DNA from: Histomonas meleagridis
Lineage: Eukaryota; Parabasalia; Tritrichomonadida; Dientamoebidae
DNA length: 64,000 bases
Assembly: GCA_020186115.1 (NCBI GenBank)
Contig: WSYJ01000183.1
Coordinates: forward strand, 62,001 to 126,000
Direction: 5' to 3'
In this document: positions 48,701 to 58,593 of the stretch, in pieces
Layout of the letters: each line of letters begins with the position of its first letter
Position numbering within the stretch: the first letter of the stretch is position 1
Translations under genes and position numbers: made by a program
The notes under the pieces: model-generated
Database searches by the model: none
What the model was told of the DNA's origin: nothing
What the model saw: the letters and a program-made list of their open reading frames with translations, nothing else

Positions 48701-49261
48701 TTATACGTGGTAGAGCCTAGACTTCCTGCGGCCGCGTGCCATTTCGAATTTACGACCATGAGCACGAACTTTTGGACGAGACTTGCTATTATCATCACCA
48801 GGAGCAGCACCAAAATGCTTGCATGCTTCACGGCGTTTGCGATCACCTTCAAGAAGAAGGCATTTTTCACCTGTTGGGCGAAGTTGTGCAAGTTGGTCAA
48901 ATGTGATGATCTCGCCACCTGCAGCAAGAATTCTAGCACGTGCTGTCTCAGAGAACTTAAGAGCAGCAACTTTCATCTTAGGAACAACCAAAAGGCGTTC
49001 ATCATTAACAATCTTTGCTACGACTACAGCAATTGTATCAGCATCTTTGCCTTGAAGAGCAACAGCGAGACGAGAAACTGAATATGGACGTCTATTTGTG
49101 TTCGAAAGACAAAGACGATGTGCAATCTTCTTATTGAAATCATTTCCAGTACGTTGTGCGAGGTAGCTATATAATCTGAATAACATTCTGAGCTGAACAT
49201 TTTTCGACTTGGGCTCGCGCCTCATTTTCTTTGGCACTCTATGATCCAAATCCACGCCCAT
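48701..49261 (-). CDS. RPL18: 60S ribosomal protein eL18
   Basis: 186 residues, the usual length. Clear family landmarks: the N-terminus MGVDLDHRVPKKMRREPKSK, then LYSYLAQRTGNDFNKKIAHR, LCLSNTNRRPYSVSRLAVAL, and the C-terminal HFGAAPGDDNSKSRPKVRAH with a basic tail GRKFEMARGRRKSR. It is a structural protein of the large subunit. Codon use is more GC-rich and regular than in the neighbours, as expected for a highly expressed gene. It ends in TAA, so TAA is a working stop in this genome. An initiator TCACTT lies 13 bases upstream. Confidence 0.97.
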   Translation of the reverse strand: MGVDLDHRVPKKMRREPKSKNVQLRMLFRLYSYLAQRTGNDFNKKIAHRLCLSNTNRRPYSVSRLAVALQGKDADTIAVVVAKIVNDERLLVVPKMKVAALKFSETARARILAAGGEIITFDQLAQLRPTGEKCLLLEGDRKRREACKHFGAAPGDDNSKSRPKVRAHGRKFEMARGRRKSRLYHV

Positions 49262-49273
49262 TACTTATAATAA

Positions 49274-49279
49274 AAGTGA
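49274..49279 (-). promoter_or_regulatory. Initiator TCACTT of eL18
   Basis: Exact TCAYTW match 13-18 bases before the start codon of a highly expressed gene. This is the best-supported initiator in the window. Confidence 0.65.
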
Positions 49280-49456
49280 ACTGAAGTCTCCATTCAATTA
49301 TAGACAAGGTCTGTTTGGTCCAACAACATGGAGACCGTTTAAAATGCATTTTAAATTTTGATTGAAAGGAAAATTATCGTCAAAATCTTCGAGTATTGAA
49401 AATAATGTAAAACATTCAAAAATAAAATGCCCATAATTTAAGATATCAAATGATGG

Positions 49457-49462
49457 TCATTT
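49457..49462 (+). promoter_or_regulatory. Initiator TCATTT
   Basis: TCATTT 13 bases before the ATG at 49475. It suggests that the promoter of the interrupted membrane-protein gene is intact. Confidence 0.5.
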
Positions 49463-49474
49463 TTTTTATTTTTA

Positions 49475-50542
49475 ATGAACGATATGGAAGATACAACTAA
49501 AAGATTATATAACGTTAATCTTCTTCCTGCTGATTATTCTGCTGATACATTGCCTCCTACAAATGCATCTTCTCCACCAGATTCCAAAATCAAAAAAAGA
49601 ATTACATTAAACGAACTAAAAGAATTGTTACTTAATAATATATTTTTAATTGTACCTGTTTTCTTATTAATATTTTTCACTATCCTATTTTTCTGTTCCC
49701 ATTTTATTCCAAGAAGTAGATATTTAGAAGCCAAAAAACAACATCCCGATTTAAATTTTTTAGAGTTACCTACACACTATTAAATAGAACATTGGATATA
49801 TTATGCGTGTTTAGTCCTTGTTTTTTTACTTATTCTTCTTGTAATATCTAAAGAATGGTGGTATCTCTACATAATTATAGGTTTAGCATCTGGTTACATA
49901 TTATTTTGTGGAGTTGTTTATCACGAAAATGTTAATGACTTATCTAGGAAAATATGGTATCAATCCTATAATTATACAACTTATGAAAAAAATATTAGTA
50001 AAATGTTAAAAGAAATTCCATACATTAAAATTGGAGCAATTGGAAAATACAATGATGGTGAAGATCCTTATGAATGTAATCCAAAAGCATTTTATGTTTA
50101 TGGGGAAAATGCGTCTGTATCTATAGATGAAAATGAAATTAGTGATTATGCATGGGTACAATTTATTATTAACTCTTCTGAAACTGATGAACAAAAACAA
50201 TATATTAAAGAATTTAGTGATATATATAAATCTTATTTACCAAATGAAATTGTAGGTCGTAAGGTATATTGGGATTATGAATTTGGCTTTAGACTAAGGA
50301 CTTATACAAATAAGTTAATTTTTGTAAAGAAAAAGGAAATTGAAAAAAGAATTAGCAAGCTAATAGGAATTACAATGATGGTGTTTTGGTCACATATAGG
50401 TTATATTTACAGACTTATTTCAATACCTCTTTATTATATAACAATATCATTAAAAAATATAGAAATTAATCTGACTATGATTCGTGAAAAGAATTCAAGT
50501 GTTTGGGAAAACTTTTATTTGGATTGCAGAGTGGTTTATTAA
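49475..50542 (+). pseudogene. Multi-pass membrane protein with one in-frame TAA
   Basis: A 356-codon frame, interrupted only by TAA at 49781-49783. Between the stop and the next Met (50003) the same frame reads EHWIYYACLVLVFLLILLVI, then YLYIIIGLASGYILFCGVVY, clearly protein-like. Membrane helices: about codons 51-72 (FLIVPVFLLIFFTILFFC), 108-122, 128-145, and a C-terminal pair around KLIGITMMVFWSHIGYIYRL. A soluble domain of about 120 residues with a YxxGEDPYECNPKAFYVYG region lies between. No family recognised. Everything after the stop is intact, so the lesion is recent, erroneous or bypassed. Confidence 0.6.
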
Positions 50543-50874
50543 GTGACAAATAAAAAGTATTTTTCATTTTAATTGAATAAAAAAAGTTTCAATTAATGTT
50601 TCCATATACTTTTCGATCATCTTTCGTTGCAGACGAATTCATCAATTAATTGATGCGAAAAAGAAAAACAATTCAATATTATAAAGAAACACAAATGATA
50701 TTTAATTAAGATAAACTTATTGCTGATAACATTTTTGAAATAAATAATAAAACATTAACATTATACTAAAACCATTAAATAATTAATTATCCTTATAAAC
50801 AAACAAATAATTTTGTACTAAAAAAAAAATATTTTTTTTCATGGTAAACATTTATTAAGAAACAGAATTTATTA
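50543..50874. other. Convergent intergenic with a 42-bp copy of Furry-like coding sequence
   Basis: 332 bp, AT-rich. 50716-50757 matches 56129-56170 inside the Furry-like gene with one mismatch, in the same orientation. Confidence 0.6.
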
Positions 50875-53800
50875 TTATTTTGAGTTTAATGTCCTCAAGA
50901 AGTCCATATTTGATTTTATATTACTTTCGCTTTTTTGTTCTCTTTTTCTTTTCACTTTTTCATCACTGATAAATTGCAATGTCAATGGAATTGGTGCGTA
51001 ATCTCCTTCAGTTAAGTTAATTCTCGGCGACACTCTATTAATAATTTTCCGATGTAATTCGATACCCAATGAAGAAAATGTTCGAACCCATTTTTCGATT
51101 TTATTTGGGAATTTCAATTCTTCTTCTTCTTTCAACTTATTAATCATATCGAATTGACTTGCGAATGGCTGAACTTTTAACACATTTAATTGTTGATCTA
51201 ATAAATTTGGTAATGTTCCCAAATCCATACAATTGGTAAACATCGCATTAATTTCATTTTTATTATTAAATTTCGATAATTTAGTAATTATCGGACGAAT
51301 TATTTCGCTCCATTTCGGGTTATTCTTTATTAATGAGATATCAATGATTGGATCGACGATTGTAACAATTTCTTTTATGAAATATAATGCTTCATTCATT
51401 GTAGTGATCATTTTCTTTGCAGAGTTAAATATAATTAAAATCGCTTGAATATTAATATCCAAATCTAAACTATTACTAAATTCCGAATTATATAAATTCT
51501 TTTGATTATTTATGAAATTCTTTTGTTTAGCATTATAACTAATTCGTGTATTATATCCAATTCGTTTATAAGTATCAAACTTATGAACAATTATTCGTGA
51601 TATTGTAAAAATTCGTTGTTTAAGTTGTTTAGAACCATTTTTTATCATTAATGAATAATGCCCTAAAACTCTATTTAAGACTTCATTATTAGTTCGAGAT
51701 ACCATTCGAAAGTCTTTCATATCAGAGTTATTATTATTATGGATCAAAACACTTTTAATGAATTGTAAATCTTCTGTTTGAATGTTACTATTACCTAAAA
51801 AACTTTCAAATGTTTTCTTTGCTTTAGAATCAACTTCTAATTTACTTAAACATGTACGAAATGCTTTAATAAAATATTTCAATGCGTTTTCTTTAGTTAT
51901 ATAATTATCTAAACATAATTTATATAATGGTAACATCTTAGAAAAATATGTATCTGTTAAAACGGCGAAATCAAAAAATGAAATTATATAATCGAAACAT
52001 AACATTTCATTATTAACAAAATGTCGAATAAATAATTTAAAAGTAGAATTAATATATTCGAAAATTGGTTCACGTGAATTTTTTTCATTTTTTAAAAAAT
52101 ATGATGTACTTCGATAAATACCTTTTAATAAATCAGTAATTATCGAATTATCAATTATGTATTGTAAATTGTTTAATATGTTAATAGATATTAATGAATA
52201 TTTTAAGTTCTTACATCCAATAACCCAACGCATTGCTTCAAACGCCCAATTATTTATAGGGAACTCATTAAATATTGTTTTTTTACTCATTTCTAATAAC
52301 TTCGTTTGTAGTTTTAACACAATAATTTTCAAATTTTTTGTTGTGTTATTAATTTGTATATATGGAATTTTTAATATTTTTGTGATAGTTTTATATAAAT
52401 TTTCGGTGGAATTCGAATTAAATATTAATGAAAAATGTATTAATAATGGTAAATATTTTAACATAAATGTTTTATTATGTTTTAATGATTTCGTAATAAT
52501 AGTAACCATCCAAAACTCTTTCTCAAAATTCATTCCATTTTGATATACTATAAAAGCATAAAAAGAAAATTGAAATCGTTGAATTAATCGATTTGATATT
52601 TCCTCAGGATATTTCGACAAAAGTCTCGAAAATATCATTAACTTTAATTCAGGATCATTCGAATTCGACACGAAAATAGGAATAATTTCGGAATCTTTAG
52701 ATATCTCAAATAATATATTCCACAATTCTAAAATATAATCAAAATCTTTACGATGATTACCAGTTAAATTTAATAATGATGTTAAAAACTCATGTCTTGT
52801 TAATCTTTTCTCAGTGGTAATAAAAGTAGGTATACAACCTGCTTGATTCGGTAACATTCTAAATAGTTTAATCCATGGTGATATTATATCGACCATTGAT
52901 TTATAAGAACCTTTAAATTTAGGATTATTTACTATTTGTAACCATGCAGCTACAATTTGTTCTGCAACACGTTCACCAAAATTCGTAATTATAGTTAAGA
53001 CAATATCTTCCGAATTTAATAATTTTTGTTTAATTTCTTCAAATTCATTTGTTTTTAAATATGTGCTTAAATATATTAATGAGAATTGTTGTAAATATTG
53101 CCGTGAATTTATAGTTCCTTTTAATAAATGATATAAACCTACTAAAAATAAAGAACCATTATATTTAAGGAGAAATTGTGACTTAGATTTTAATGATTCT
53201 GTTGTTTCATTTTCATATGTAGGTAATATCGAATAAATGGTATCAAAGAAAAATTCGGTATATTGATTATTCATTAAAAAACAAGACTCAATAAATATTT
53301 CTAAAAAAAACAAATGATGTTTTAAAAAAGGTGTTAAAACATGATAACCAAAAGTTTCAGCTTTAGCTAAAGTTTTTACAATATTATTTGTAGACATTAA
53401 ATTAAAATTATTACTTTTAAATATTGTCATTGTAGACACAAAATTTAATAAAGCAAATGCAGCATAACGTTGAACTCTATTTAAGAATTTATTACATTTA
53501 AATTGTAATATTTGAATTAAGAACATAAAAATATTATATTTATTTGATTCATTCGCTATGAAATCAGGAACATATTCAAACATTATAGTTATTGAATATA
53601 AGTAATATAGAAGATATTTTTTAACTTTTGATGATAAACAAATTTGTTTATTTTTATATATATTTTTTATTCCTTTATTATTTAATGTTATATCATCAAT
53701 AAAACTTTTTTTAATTTTATTAAAACAAATTGATAATATATTTACAAGTGGTTCATAAAAATCTTTTTTAGATATTGTATTACTATCATAATAACATAAA

Positions 53801-56382
53801 TAATAATATACAACAGATAATATTTTATTCGTTACATCTTTTTTATTATTTGGTTTCTCAAATGAATGTTTTAATGTTTCCGAAAGATTTGGTGCTGAAT
53901 TAGAATATGATAAATGTCCAACACCTTTAATAATAATTGATGATAATATATTTAATATATGTGGAATTAAATTCGAATTCGCATGTTGAATTGCTTTAAA
54001 TATTAATGATTTATTATTTTCATAATTAAATAATAATATCGAAATAACATTTAATATATTATAAACATAAATTTCCAAATATTTCTCTGTGGAAAATTTT
54101 GTTGTTAAATATAAATCTTGATTTTCATCATTATTATCAATCCTTAATGTAGATAATAATAATACTAAAAATCCAATTAAAAAATGATTTTCAATTGGTT
54201 TAATAGTTTTCGATAAATTATTAATCTCTTTTAATAATGGTGTATAATTAATAGATATTAAAAGTTTCCCTAATTCTGAGATATAATAAAGCCATGGAAT
54301 TTGATAACGTGATGATAATGCATCCATAAAATGTAATATAATATCATTCGGTTCAGTAAACCAATGATGTTTTGGAATTCGATTTAATGTAATATTATGT
54401 GTAACATTAGATTCAATAGTAGGAATATGTGTTTCAAAATATCCATAAAATCCTCCATTTTGTAATAATTTATTAACTTTTATTAATAATTGATACCCTA
54501 AAATTCTTAACATCGGATTTTCTGAGGTTAATCCCAAAAGTGCCACCAATTCTATTTTATTTTTAATTTTTAAAGATATATCTTGATTAAAATCATCGAT
54601 AGTTTCACATAATAAAGATAAACAGACAAATATTACTGGGCTTTTTTGATAAAAAGTAATCATTTGTAATAAGCATTCTAAAATTTGATTTCTATGATCA
54701 GAACTTTTTAAGTTTTGATAACAAATTTGATAAGCAGGTTTTGAAATGGAAGAATCGGTTATTGCCGATAGCAAAATAATCTTTTGAATCCACTTATTTG
54801 AATGGCGCAACTGATATTTCAATAGATATGGCAAAATTTTTGTGATTTTCATTGATTGTATTGATCTTTTAGTAGTTGTCGAACTAATTTGAAAGTATGG
54901 ACCAGGTTTTAACTTCCAAATATTAGAAAATAAATTACCAACTATGTCAGTAGCAGTTTGAATTGTTTCATAATAAGGTTGGAAATCTTCATTTGATATT
55001 CCATAATTAGACATTAATTTAGTTACTTCAAGGATTTTATATTCGATATTTTCGGAAATTTGATTAAAAAATAAGTCTTTGATTTCATTAGATAAATTAT
55101 AATTATGTATCATAGGAACTATGGATAACATAACTAAAAATCGATCAAATGAATCATCTTCTAATGAAAAATTTAAAAATTGATTACAAACTTTTTCGAA
55201 AAATTGATGAAAATCAGTTAGTGCTAAATGTACTAAAATGTCTCTAATTATATTTGGACATGTACCAAAATATTTTGAATGATAAAAATATTTCATAAAT
55301 AGATCAATAGAATAAAATTCATTGTTTAAACGTAAGTAATCATATTCATTAGGACGATTTGTAGGTGTCCATGACCAAAAGACCATCTCTGGAGTTAATT
55401 CGAAATTACACATTCCATAAAGAAAGATTTTTGCGGCAATATACATTTCATTTTCAGAATGTGTAGCTAATGGAAAAATATGTTCTTCACAGAATTTGTT
55501 TATAATGTCTTTATCAGTATTAGTTTTGACTAATAAAAAGACTTTAAGTTCTAATGCTCCTGGATATAATACGTTGCTTTCTTGAATTGAATCAGAGAGC
55601 GATTGAAAATAATTCAAATTTTTGGGGTCCCCCGGATATGTCATGATTATAGTTGAAATAGATGAAAGTATTGATAATGTTAAATTACGGCGTTTACTAT
55701 TAGAACGTTTTGTTAACGAAATAATTAAATCAAGAATGTCATCAATTTGATTACTATTTGAATCTAACCGGAGATATTTTAATAAAACAAAAAATGAATC
55801 AGCTCTGTTAATAACATAATTTGAAATCTTTTGGTAAATGTCACTGATGTAATTCTTTGAAATTAAAGAAAATATAACAGACCATTGATTTAATATTTTT
55901 TGACCAAGTTTTGTTGTAATTGTAGAAAATTGAAATGTGCATAAATCTATCCCACAATCAATTAAGGGATTTGGATTAAATTCTTTTGATTCTGTGGAAA
56001 TAATCGTGCAAATTAAATCACTAATTAAAAGAATTTCAAAACATTGATCAAGTTCTTGATAATATTTAATAAGAGGCTTTAATTCTTGTGGCAGGTCTAA
56101 TTTATTAAATAAACGATATTTACCATATCTTATTGCTAATAACATTTTTGAAATAAATAATAAAACATTAGAAACATCATACAAAGCAGTCTTAGATAAT
56201 GTCGTGATAAAAGATGAATATTGTGGAAGTTCCCTAAAATAATTACTGAAAAATTGGATTAATAATTGGATATTTGATGAATTCTCTGCTGCTTGCCATT
56301 TAGAAAGTTCTTGATTAATTATCTTATCAAGATATTCAACTAACTTTCCCATTACAAAATGAAATATATATGGTTTAGACAT
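50875..56382 (-). CDS. Furry/Tao3/Mor2-family cell-morphogenesis protein
   Basis: 1835 residues from an ATG at 56382, wholly helical with HEAT-like character. The N-terminal part has the order of the MOR2-PAG1 N-terminal region (TALYDVSNVLLFISKMLLAI, FEILLISDLICTIIST, SKRRNLTLSILSSISTI). The centre carries the family's most typical block: KSMVDIISPWIKLFRMLP, GNHRKDFDYILELWNILFEI, then NNWAFEAMRWVIGCKNLKYS and LISINILNNL, parallel to '...LLPWI.ni.l', 'iekLWctla' and 'RWa.sCr.rh.a.rSl.if..L' of Furry. Fungal and animal members (2000-3000 residues) scaffold NDR kinase with MOB to control polarity and shape; this one is shorter. A partner NDR kinase is not in the window. It shares a 62-bp divergent promoter with the 14-3-3 gene. 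Confidence 0.65.
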   Translation of the reverse strand: MSKPYIFHFVMGKLVEYLDKIINQELSKWQAAENSSNIQLLIQFFSNYFRELPQYSSFITTLSKTALYDVSNVLLFISKMLLAIRYGKYRLFNKLDLPQELKPLIKYYQELDQCFEILLISDLICTIISTESKEFNPNPLIDCGIDLCTFQFSTITTKLGQKILNQWSVIFSLISKNYISDIYQKISNYVINRADSFFVLLKYLRLDSNSNQIDDILDLIISLTKRSNSKRRNLTLSILSSISTIIMTYPGDPKNLNYFQSLSDSIQESNVLYPGALELKVFLLVKTNTDKDIINKFCEEHIFPLATHSENEMYIAAKIFLYGMCNFELTPEMVFWSWTPTNRPNEYDYLRLNNEFYSIDLFMKYFYHSKYFGTCPNIIRDILVHLALTDFHQFFEKVCNQFLNFSLEDDSFDRFLVMLSIVPMIHNYNLSNEIKDLFFNQISENIEYKILEVTKLMSNYGISNEDFQPYYETIQTATDIVGNLFSNIWKLKPGPYFQISSTTTKRSIQSMKITKILPYLLKYQLRHSNKWIQKIILLSAITDSSISKPAYQICYQNLKSSDHRNQILECLLQMITFYQKSPVIFVCLSLLCETIDDFNQDISLKIKNKIELVALLGLTSENPMLRILGYQLLIKVNKLLQNGGFYGYFETHIPTIESNVTHNITLNRIPKHHWFTEPNDIILHFMDALSSRYQIPWLYYISELGKLLISINYTPLLKEINNLSKTIKPIENHFLIGFLVLLLSTLRIDNNDENQDLYLTTKFSTEKYLEIYVYNILNVISILLFNYENNKSLIFKAIQHANSNLIPHILNILSSIIIKGVGHLSYSNSAPNLSETLKHSFEKPNNKKDVTNKILSVVYYYLCYYDSNTISKKDFYEPLVNILSICFNKIKKSFIDDITLNNKGIKNIYKNKQICLSSKVKKYLLYYLYSITIMFEYVPDFIANESNKYNIFMFLIQILQFKCNKFLNRVQRYAAFALLNFVSTMTIFKSNNFNLMSTNNIVKTLAKAETFGYHVLTPFLKHHLFFLEIFIESCFLMNNQYTEFFFDTIYSILPTYENETTESLKSKSQFLLKYNGSLFLVGLYHLLKGTINSRQYLQQFSLIYLSTYLKTNEFEEIKQKLLNSEDIVLTIITNFGERVAEQIVAAWLQIVNNPKFKGSYKSMVDIISPWIKLFRMLPNQAGCIPTFITTEKRLTRHEFLTSLLNLTGNHRKDFDYILELWNILFEISKDSEIIPIFVSNSNDPELKLMIFSRLLSKYPEEISNRLIQRFQFSFYAFIVYQNGMNFEKEFWMVTIITKSLKHNKTFMLKYLPLLIHFSLIFNSNSTENLYKTITKILKIPYIQINNTTKNLKIIVLKLQTKLLEMSKKTIFNEFPINNWAFEAMRWVIGCKNLKYSLISINILNNLQYIIDNSIITDLLKGIYRSTSYFLKNEKNSREPIFEYINSTFKLFIRHFVNNEMLCFDYIISFFDFAVLTDTYFSKMLPLYKLCLDNYITKENALKYFIKAFRTCLSKLEVDSKAKKTFESFLGNSNIQTEDLQFIKSVLIHNNNNSDMKDFRMVSRTNNEVLNRVLGHYSLMIKNGSKQLKQRIFTISRIIVHKFDTYKRIGYNTRISYNAKQKNFINNQKNLYNSEFSNSLDLDINIQAILIIFNSAKKMITTMNEALYFIKEIVTIVDPIIDISLIKNNPKWSEIIRPIITKLSKFNNKNEINAMFTNCMDLGTLPNLLDQQLNVLKVQPFASQFDMINKLKEEEELKFPNKIEKWVRTFSSLGIELHRKIINRVSPRINLTEGDYAPIPLTLQFISDEKVKRKREQKSESNIKSNMDFLRTLNSK

Positions 56383-56444
56383 TTTTTAAGTAGTAGAAGA
56401 ATTAACGCTAACATTTTGGGGTGCCTTATTTTTAAAAAACAAAA
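56383..56444. promoter_or_regulatory. Shared 62-bp divergent promoter (Furry-like / 14-3-3)
   Basis: Only 62 bases between two start codons on opposite strands. It contains TTAACGCTAAC and a G-run TTGGGGTG (56416-56423), which on the minus strand reads CACCCCAA. Confidence 0.5.
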
Positions 56445-57143
56445 ATGGAAACAAATAAAGAATTTAATTTAAAATTAATAAAAATACTCATAAATTATGG
56501 GCGTATTTCAAGTGCAATTGGTGTTTTTCACGAAGTTATTCAATTAAATCCTAAACTTAATGAAAAAGAAAGATCATTATTAATTAATACATATAAAAAT
56601 TTGTTCAACAAAAAAAGAAAAGCAATGAATATTTTAGAAACAGAAATGAAAAATAAGTCTGAAAAAGATAATGAAAAAAATGAAATAATTAAAGCATGTC
56701 ATGAAATAATATTAAATGAAATGAAAAACATTTATTATGAAATAATTAAAATAATTGATGAAAAATTATTACCTAGTGCTGAAAATTTAGAAGCTAAAAT
56801 AATATATTTAAAAATGAAAGCAGATTTTTCTCGTTATGTATGTGAATATATTGAAGAAAAAGATAAAAAATTATTTATAGAAAAGGCAGAATTATTTTAT
56901 AATGAATCCATATCATTAACAAAAAATGTTTTTCCTAAAAATAGTTCAATTGTTTTGGGATTGATTTTAAATTATTCTGTTTTTATGTATGAGATTCAAA
57001 ATAATAAAAATGAAGCAATTTCGTTATTGCAAAATACAGTTAATGAATGTTTAAAATCTATAAATGATATTGAAGATATTGATTCAAATACTAGGACTTT
57101 GTTGCAAATGATATTTGATAATATAACCATTTGGAGTACTTAA
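56445..57143 (+). CDS. Divergent 14-3-3 protein
   Basis: 232 residues, close to the usual 245. The family's helices are recognisable: LNEKERSLLINTYKNLFNKK (helix 3), LEAKIIYLKMKADFSRYVCE (helix 5), SSIVLGLILNYSVFMYEIQN (helix 7) and a final TRTLLQMIFDNITIWST (helix 9). The phosphopeptide-binding Lys of TYKN and the Arg-Tyr pair of SRY are kept, and LNYSVF keeps the groove Asn. The arginine that follows VGARR in typical members is Lys here (NKKRK). It should bind phosphoserine motifs as a dimer adaptor. Low similarity outside the groove and an AT-driven Lys/Asn/Ile bias mark it as a fast-evolving paralogue. Confidence 0.85.
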   Translation: METNKEFNLKLIKILINYGRISSAIGVFHEVIQLNPKLNEKERSLLINTYKNLFNKKRKAMNILETEMKNKSEKDNEKNEIIKACHEIILNEMKNIYYEIIKIIDEKLLPSAENLEAKIIYLKMKADFSRYVCEYIEEKDKKLFIEKAELFYNESISLTKNVFPKNSSIVLGLILNYSVFMYEIQNNKNEAISLLQNTVNECLKSINDIEDIDSNTRTLLQMIFDNITIWST

Positions 57144-57284
57144 TATCTTATGTAAAAAACATAAATTTCTAATTTTAGTTATGTTTAGACCATTTAAATC
57201 CTTTATCAATATATAGTTTAATTCTTTGTTAGTTATGCACGAATCTTGAATAATTTTGGAAGAAAAAAATAATTGTTTAAAATT

Positions 57285-57291
57285 AAAAAAA
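57285..57291 (-). terminator. RNA polymerase III T-run
   Basis: Seven T on the minus strand one base after the tRNA 3' end. Confidence 0.75.
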
Positions 57292-57292
57292 C

Positions 57293-57363
57293 TCGCTGAC
57301 CGGGAATCGAACCCGGATCACAGGAACGACAATCCTACATGATAACCATTACACTATCAGCGA
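57293..57363 (-). tRNA. tRNA-Asp (GUC)
   Basis: 71 bases on the minus strand. The seven-base acceptor arms TCGCTGA and TCAGCGA pair perfectly. The anticodon arm TAGGA/TCCTG holds the loop TTGTCGT with anticodon GUC. The T arm is CCGGG-TTCGATT-CCCGG. The internal promoters (A box TAGTGTAATGG, B box GGTTCGATTCC) are present. The discriminator and CCA are not encoded. No intron. Confidence 0.95.
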
Positions 57364-57591
57364 ACTTGAGAACTAAACTCAAAGATAATATTTGTTAATT
57401 ACTTTAATGAAATGTTTTTTATGTTATAATTTTAATTTTGAAAGTTGGTTATGTTTATTTCAAATTTTTTTTTCCCACAGTGTTTTTTTCATATGACATC
57501 TTGTTTAATATAAATAATGAATTGAGATTAATAGATTAGGATGAAATTTTTGACGAAGTGCATATATTTGATATTTTTATTTCAATCTCTT

Positions 57592-58182
57592 TTATTGAAT
57601 AGTACAACAACAATCTTCTTGTCTATAATTATTATGGTAATAATTATTGTTGTAGTTATTTGGCGTGTTGTATGCTATCCGAGGATTGTTTCTTTGGAGG
57701 TATTCAATCATTTGTTGTATTTCACGAAGTGGACCATAATAATAACTTGCCATCCAGTTAATAGTGAACGCCATTATTTTTAGACTCTTGACTTGTTTTC
57801 CAGCAATAACAAATGTTCTGGAAACAGCAACAGAAACATTTGTATTCGTAATTTCATAGAATTTATTTGTTGAGTTTCCACACAGTTCTGGGGCTTGAAT
57901 CATGACACCATTTTCAACGAAGATTTTTGGATCTAAAATTAAAGCAAGACTTAGAACTGCTCGAATATCTTCTGCATTTAGTCGATCATAATTTCTATAG
58001 TCGTGAAGCCTATAAGGTATACCAAAGCTAATAAGATTCTCACAACAATCGAGGTAATACATCAATTTCCCAATACAATCATTTGGTACTTGAGTTGAAT
58101 ACCCAGTTGTTTTGACAGATATTTGATTACCAGTTGCAATGCCAATGGGTTCATTTCTTACGAGGCTCGTTCGAAGTGCCAT
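57592..58182 (-). CDS. Unknown protein with Asn/Tyr-rich, cysteine-ended C-terminus
   Basis: 196 residues from the ATG at 58182; a TTG two codons upstream is rejected. The first 150 residues look globular and fairly conserved in style (GIPYRLHDYRNYDRLNAEDI, RAVLSLALILDPKIFVENGV, KFYEITNTNVSVAVSRTFVI), which suggests an alpha/beta fold. The C-terminus turns into low-complexity NTPNNYNNNYYHNNYRQ and ends EDCCCTIQ; the three adjacent cysteines could be lipidated. I do not recognise a family. Confidence 0.6.
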   Translation of the reverse strand: MALRTSLVRNEPIGIATGNQISVKTTGYSTQVPNDCIGKLMYYLDCCENLISFGIPYRLHDYRNYDRLNAEDIRAVLSLALILDPKIFVENGVMIQAPELCGNSTNKFYEITNTNVSVAVSRTFVIAGKQVKSLKIMAFTINWMASYYYGPLREIQQMIEYLQRNNPRIAYNTPNNYNNNYYHNNYRQEDCCCTIQ

Positions 58183-58593
58183 TTTCAAATACGAATTTGA
58201 AAAATTTTAGTGTTTGAGAGAGTGATATCACAAACAAAGGAAAAATTGATTGAAAAATTGTACTGAAATGAGGTGATTTGAATAAAAAATCTGTCGGTTA
58301 TAACCACCAGACGAATTTTAACCCCAACTGCTTGTGTAAAAACGGTTTATTATTCAATTAAAATTGCATGCAGCTGTTCAATTCGGTCGGTTCCCAGGCT
58401 CCAACAAGCTTAATTTTTTCTTTGAGTTATGTCAAATTGAATGCAATTACACTTAAAACTTGAGGCTTCACAAAAACATATGACTGTTGGCTTTTTCCGA
58501 GGTGAAAAAACTTGTCTCTGATGGGTATACCCATTTATTAATCGGCACAACTTTCCCCCACCAGACGAATTTTAACGGTCTTCGTCCAGCCTT
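58183..58593. other. Divergent promoter region, 411 bp
   Basis: Contains a 19-bp direct repeat (58304-58322 and 58558-58576, CCACCAGACGAATTTTAAC) and a 14-bp palindrome ATGGGTATACCCAT (58521-58534). Less AT-rich than other spacers. Confidence 0.6.

Noticed and set aside
48685-49081. Frames overlapping eL18 on both strands
   Set aside because: Shadows of a clearly conserved ribosomal protein gene.
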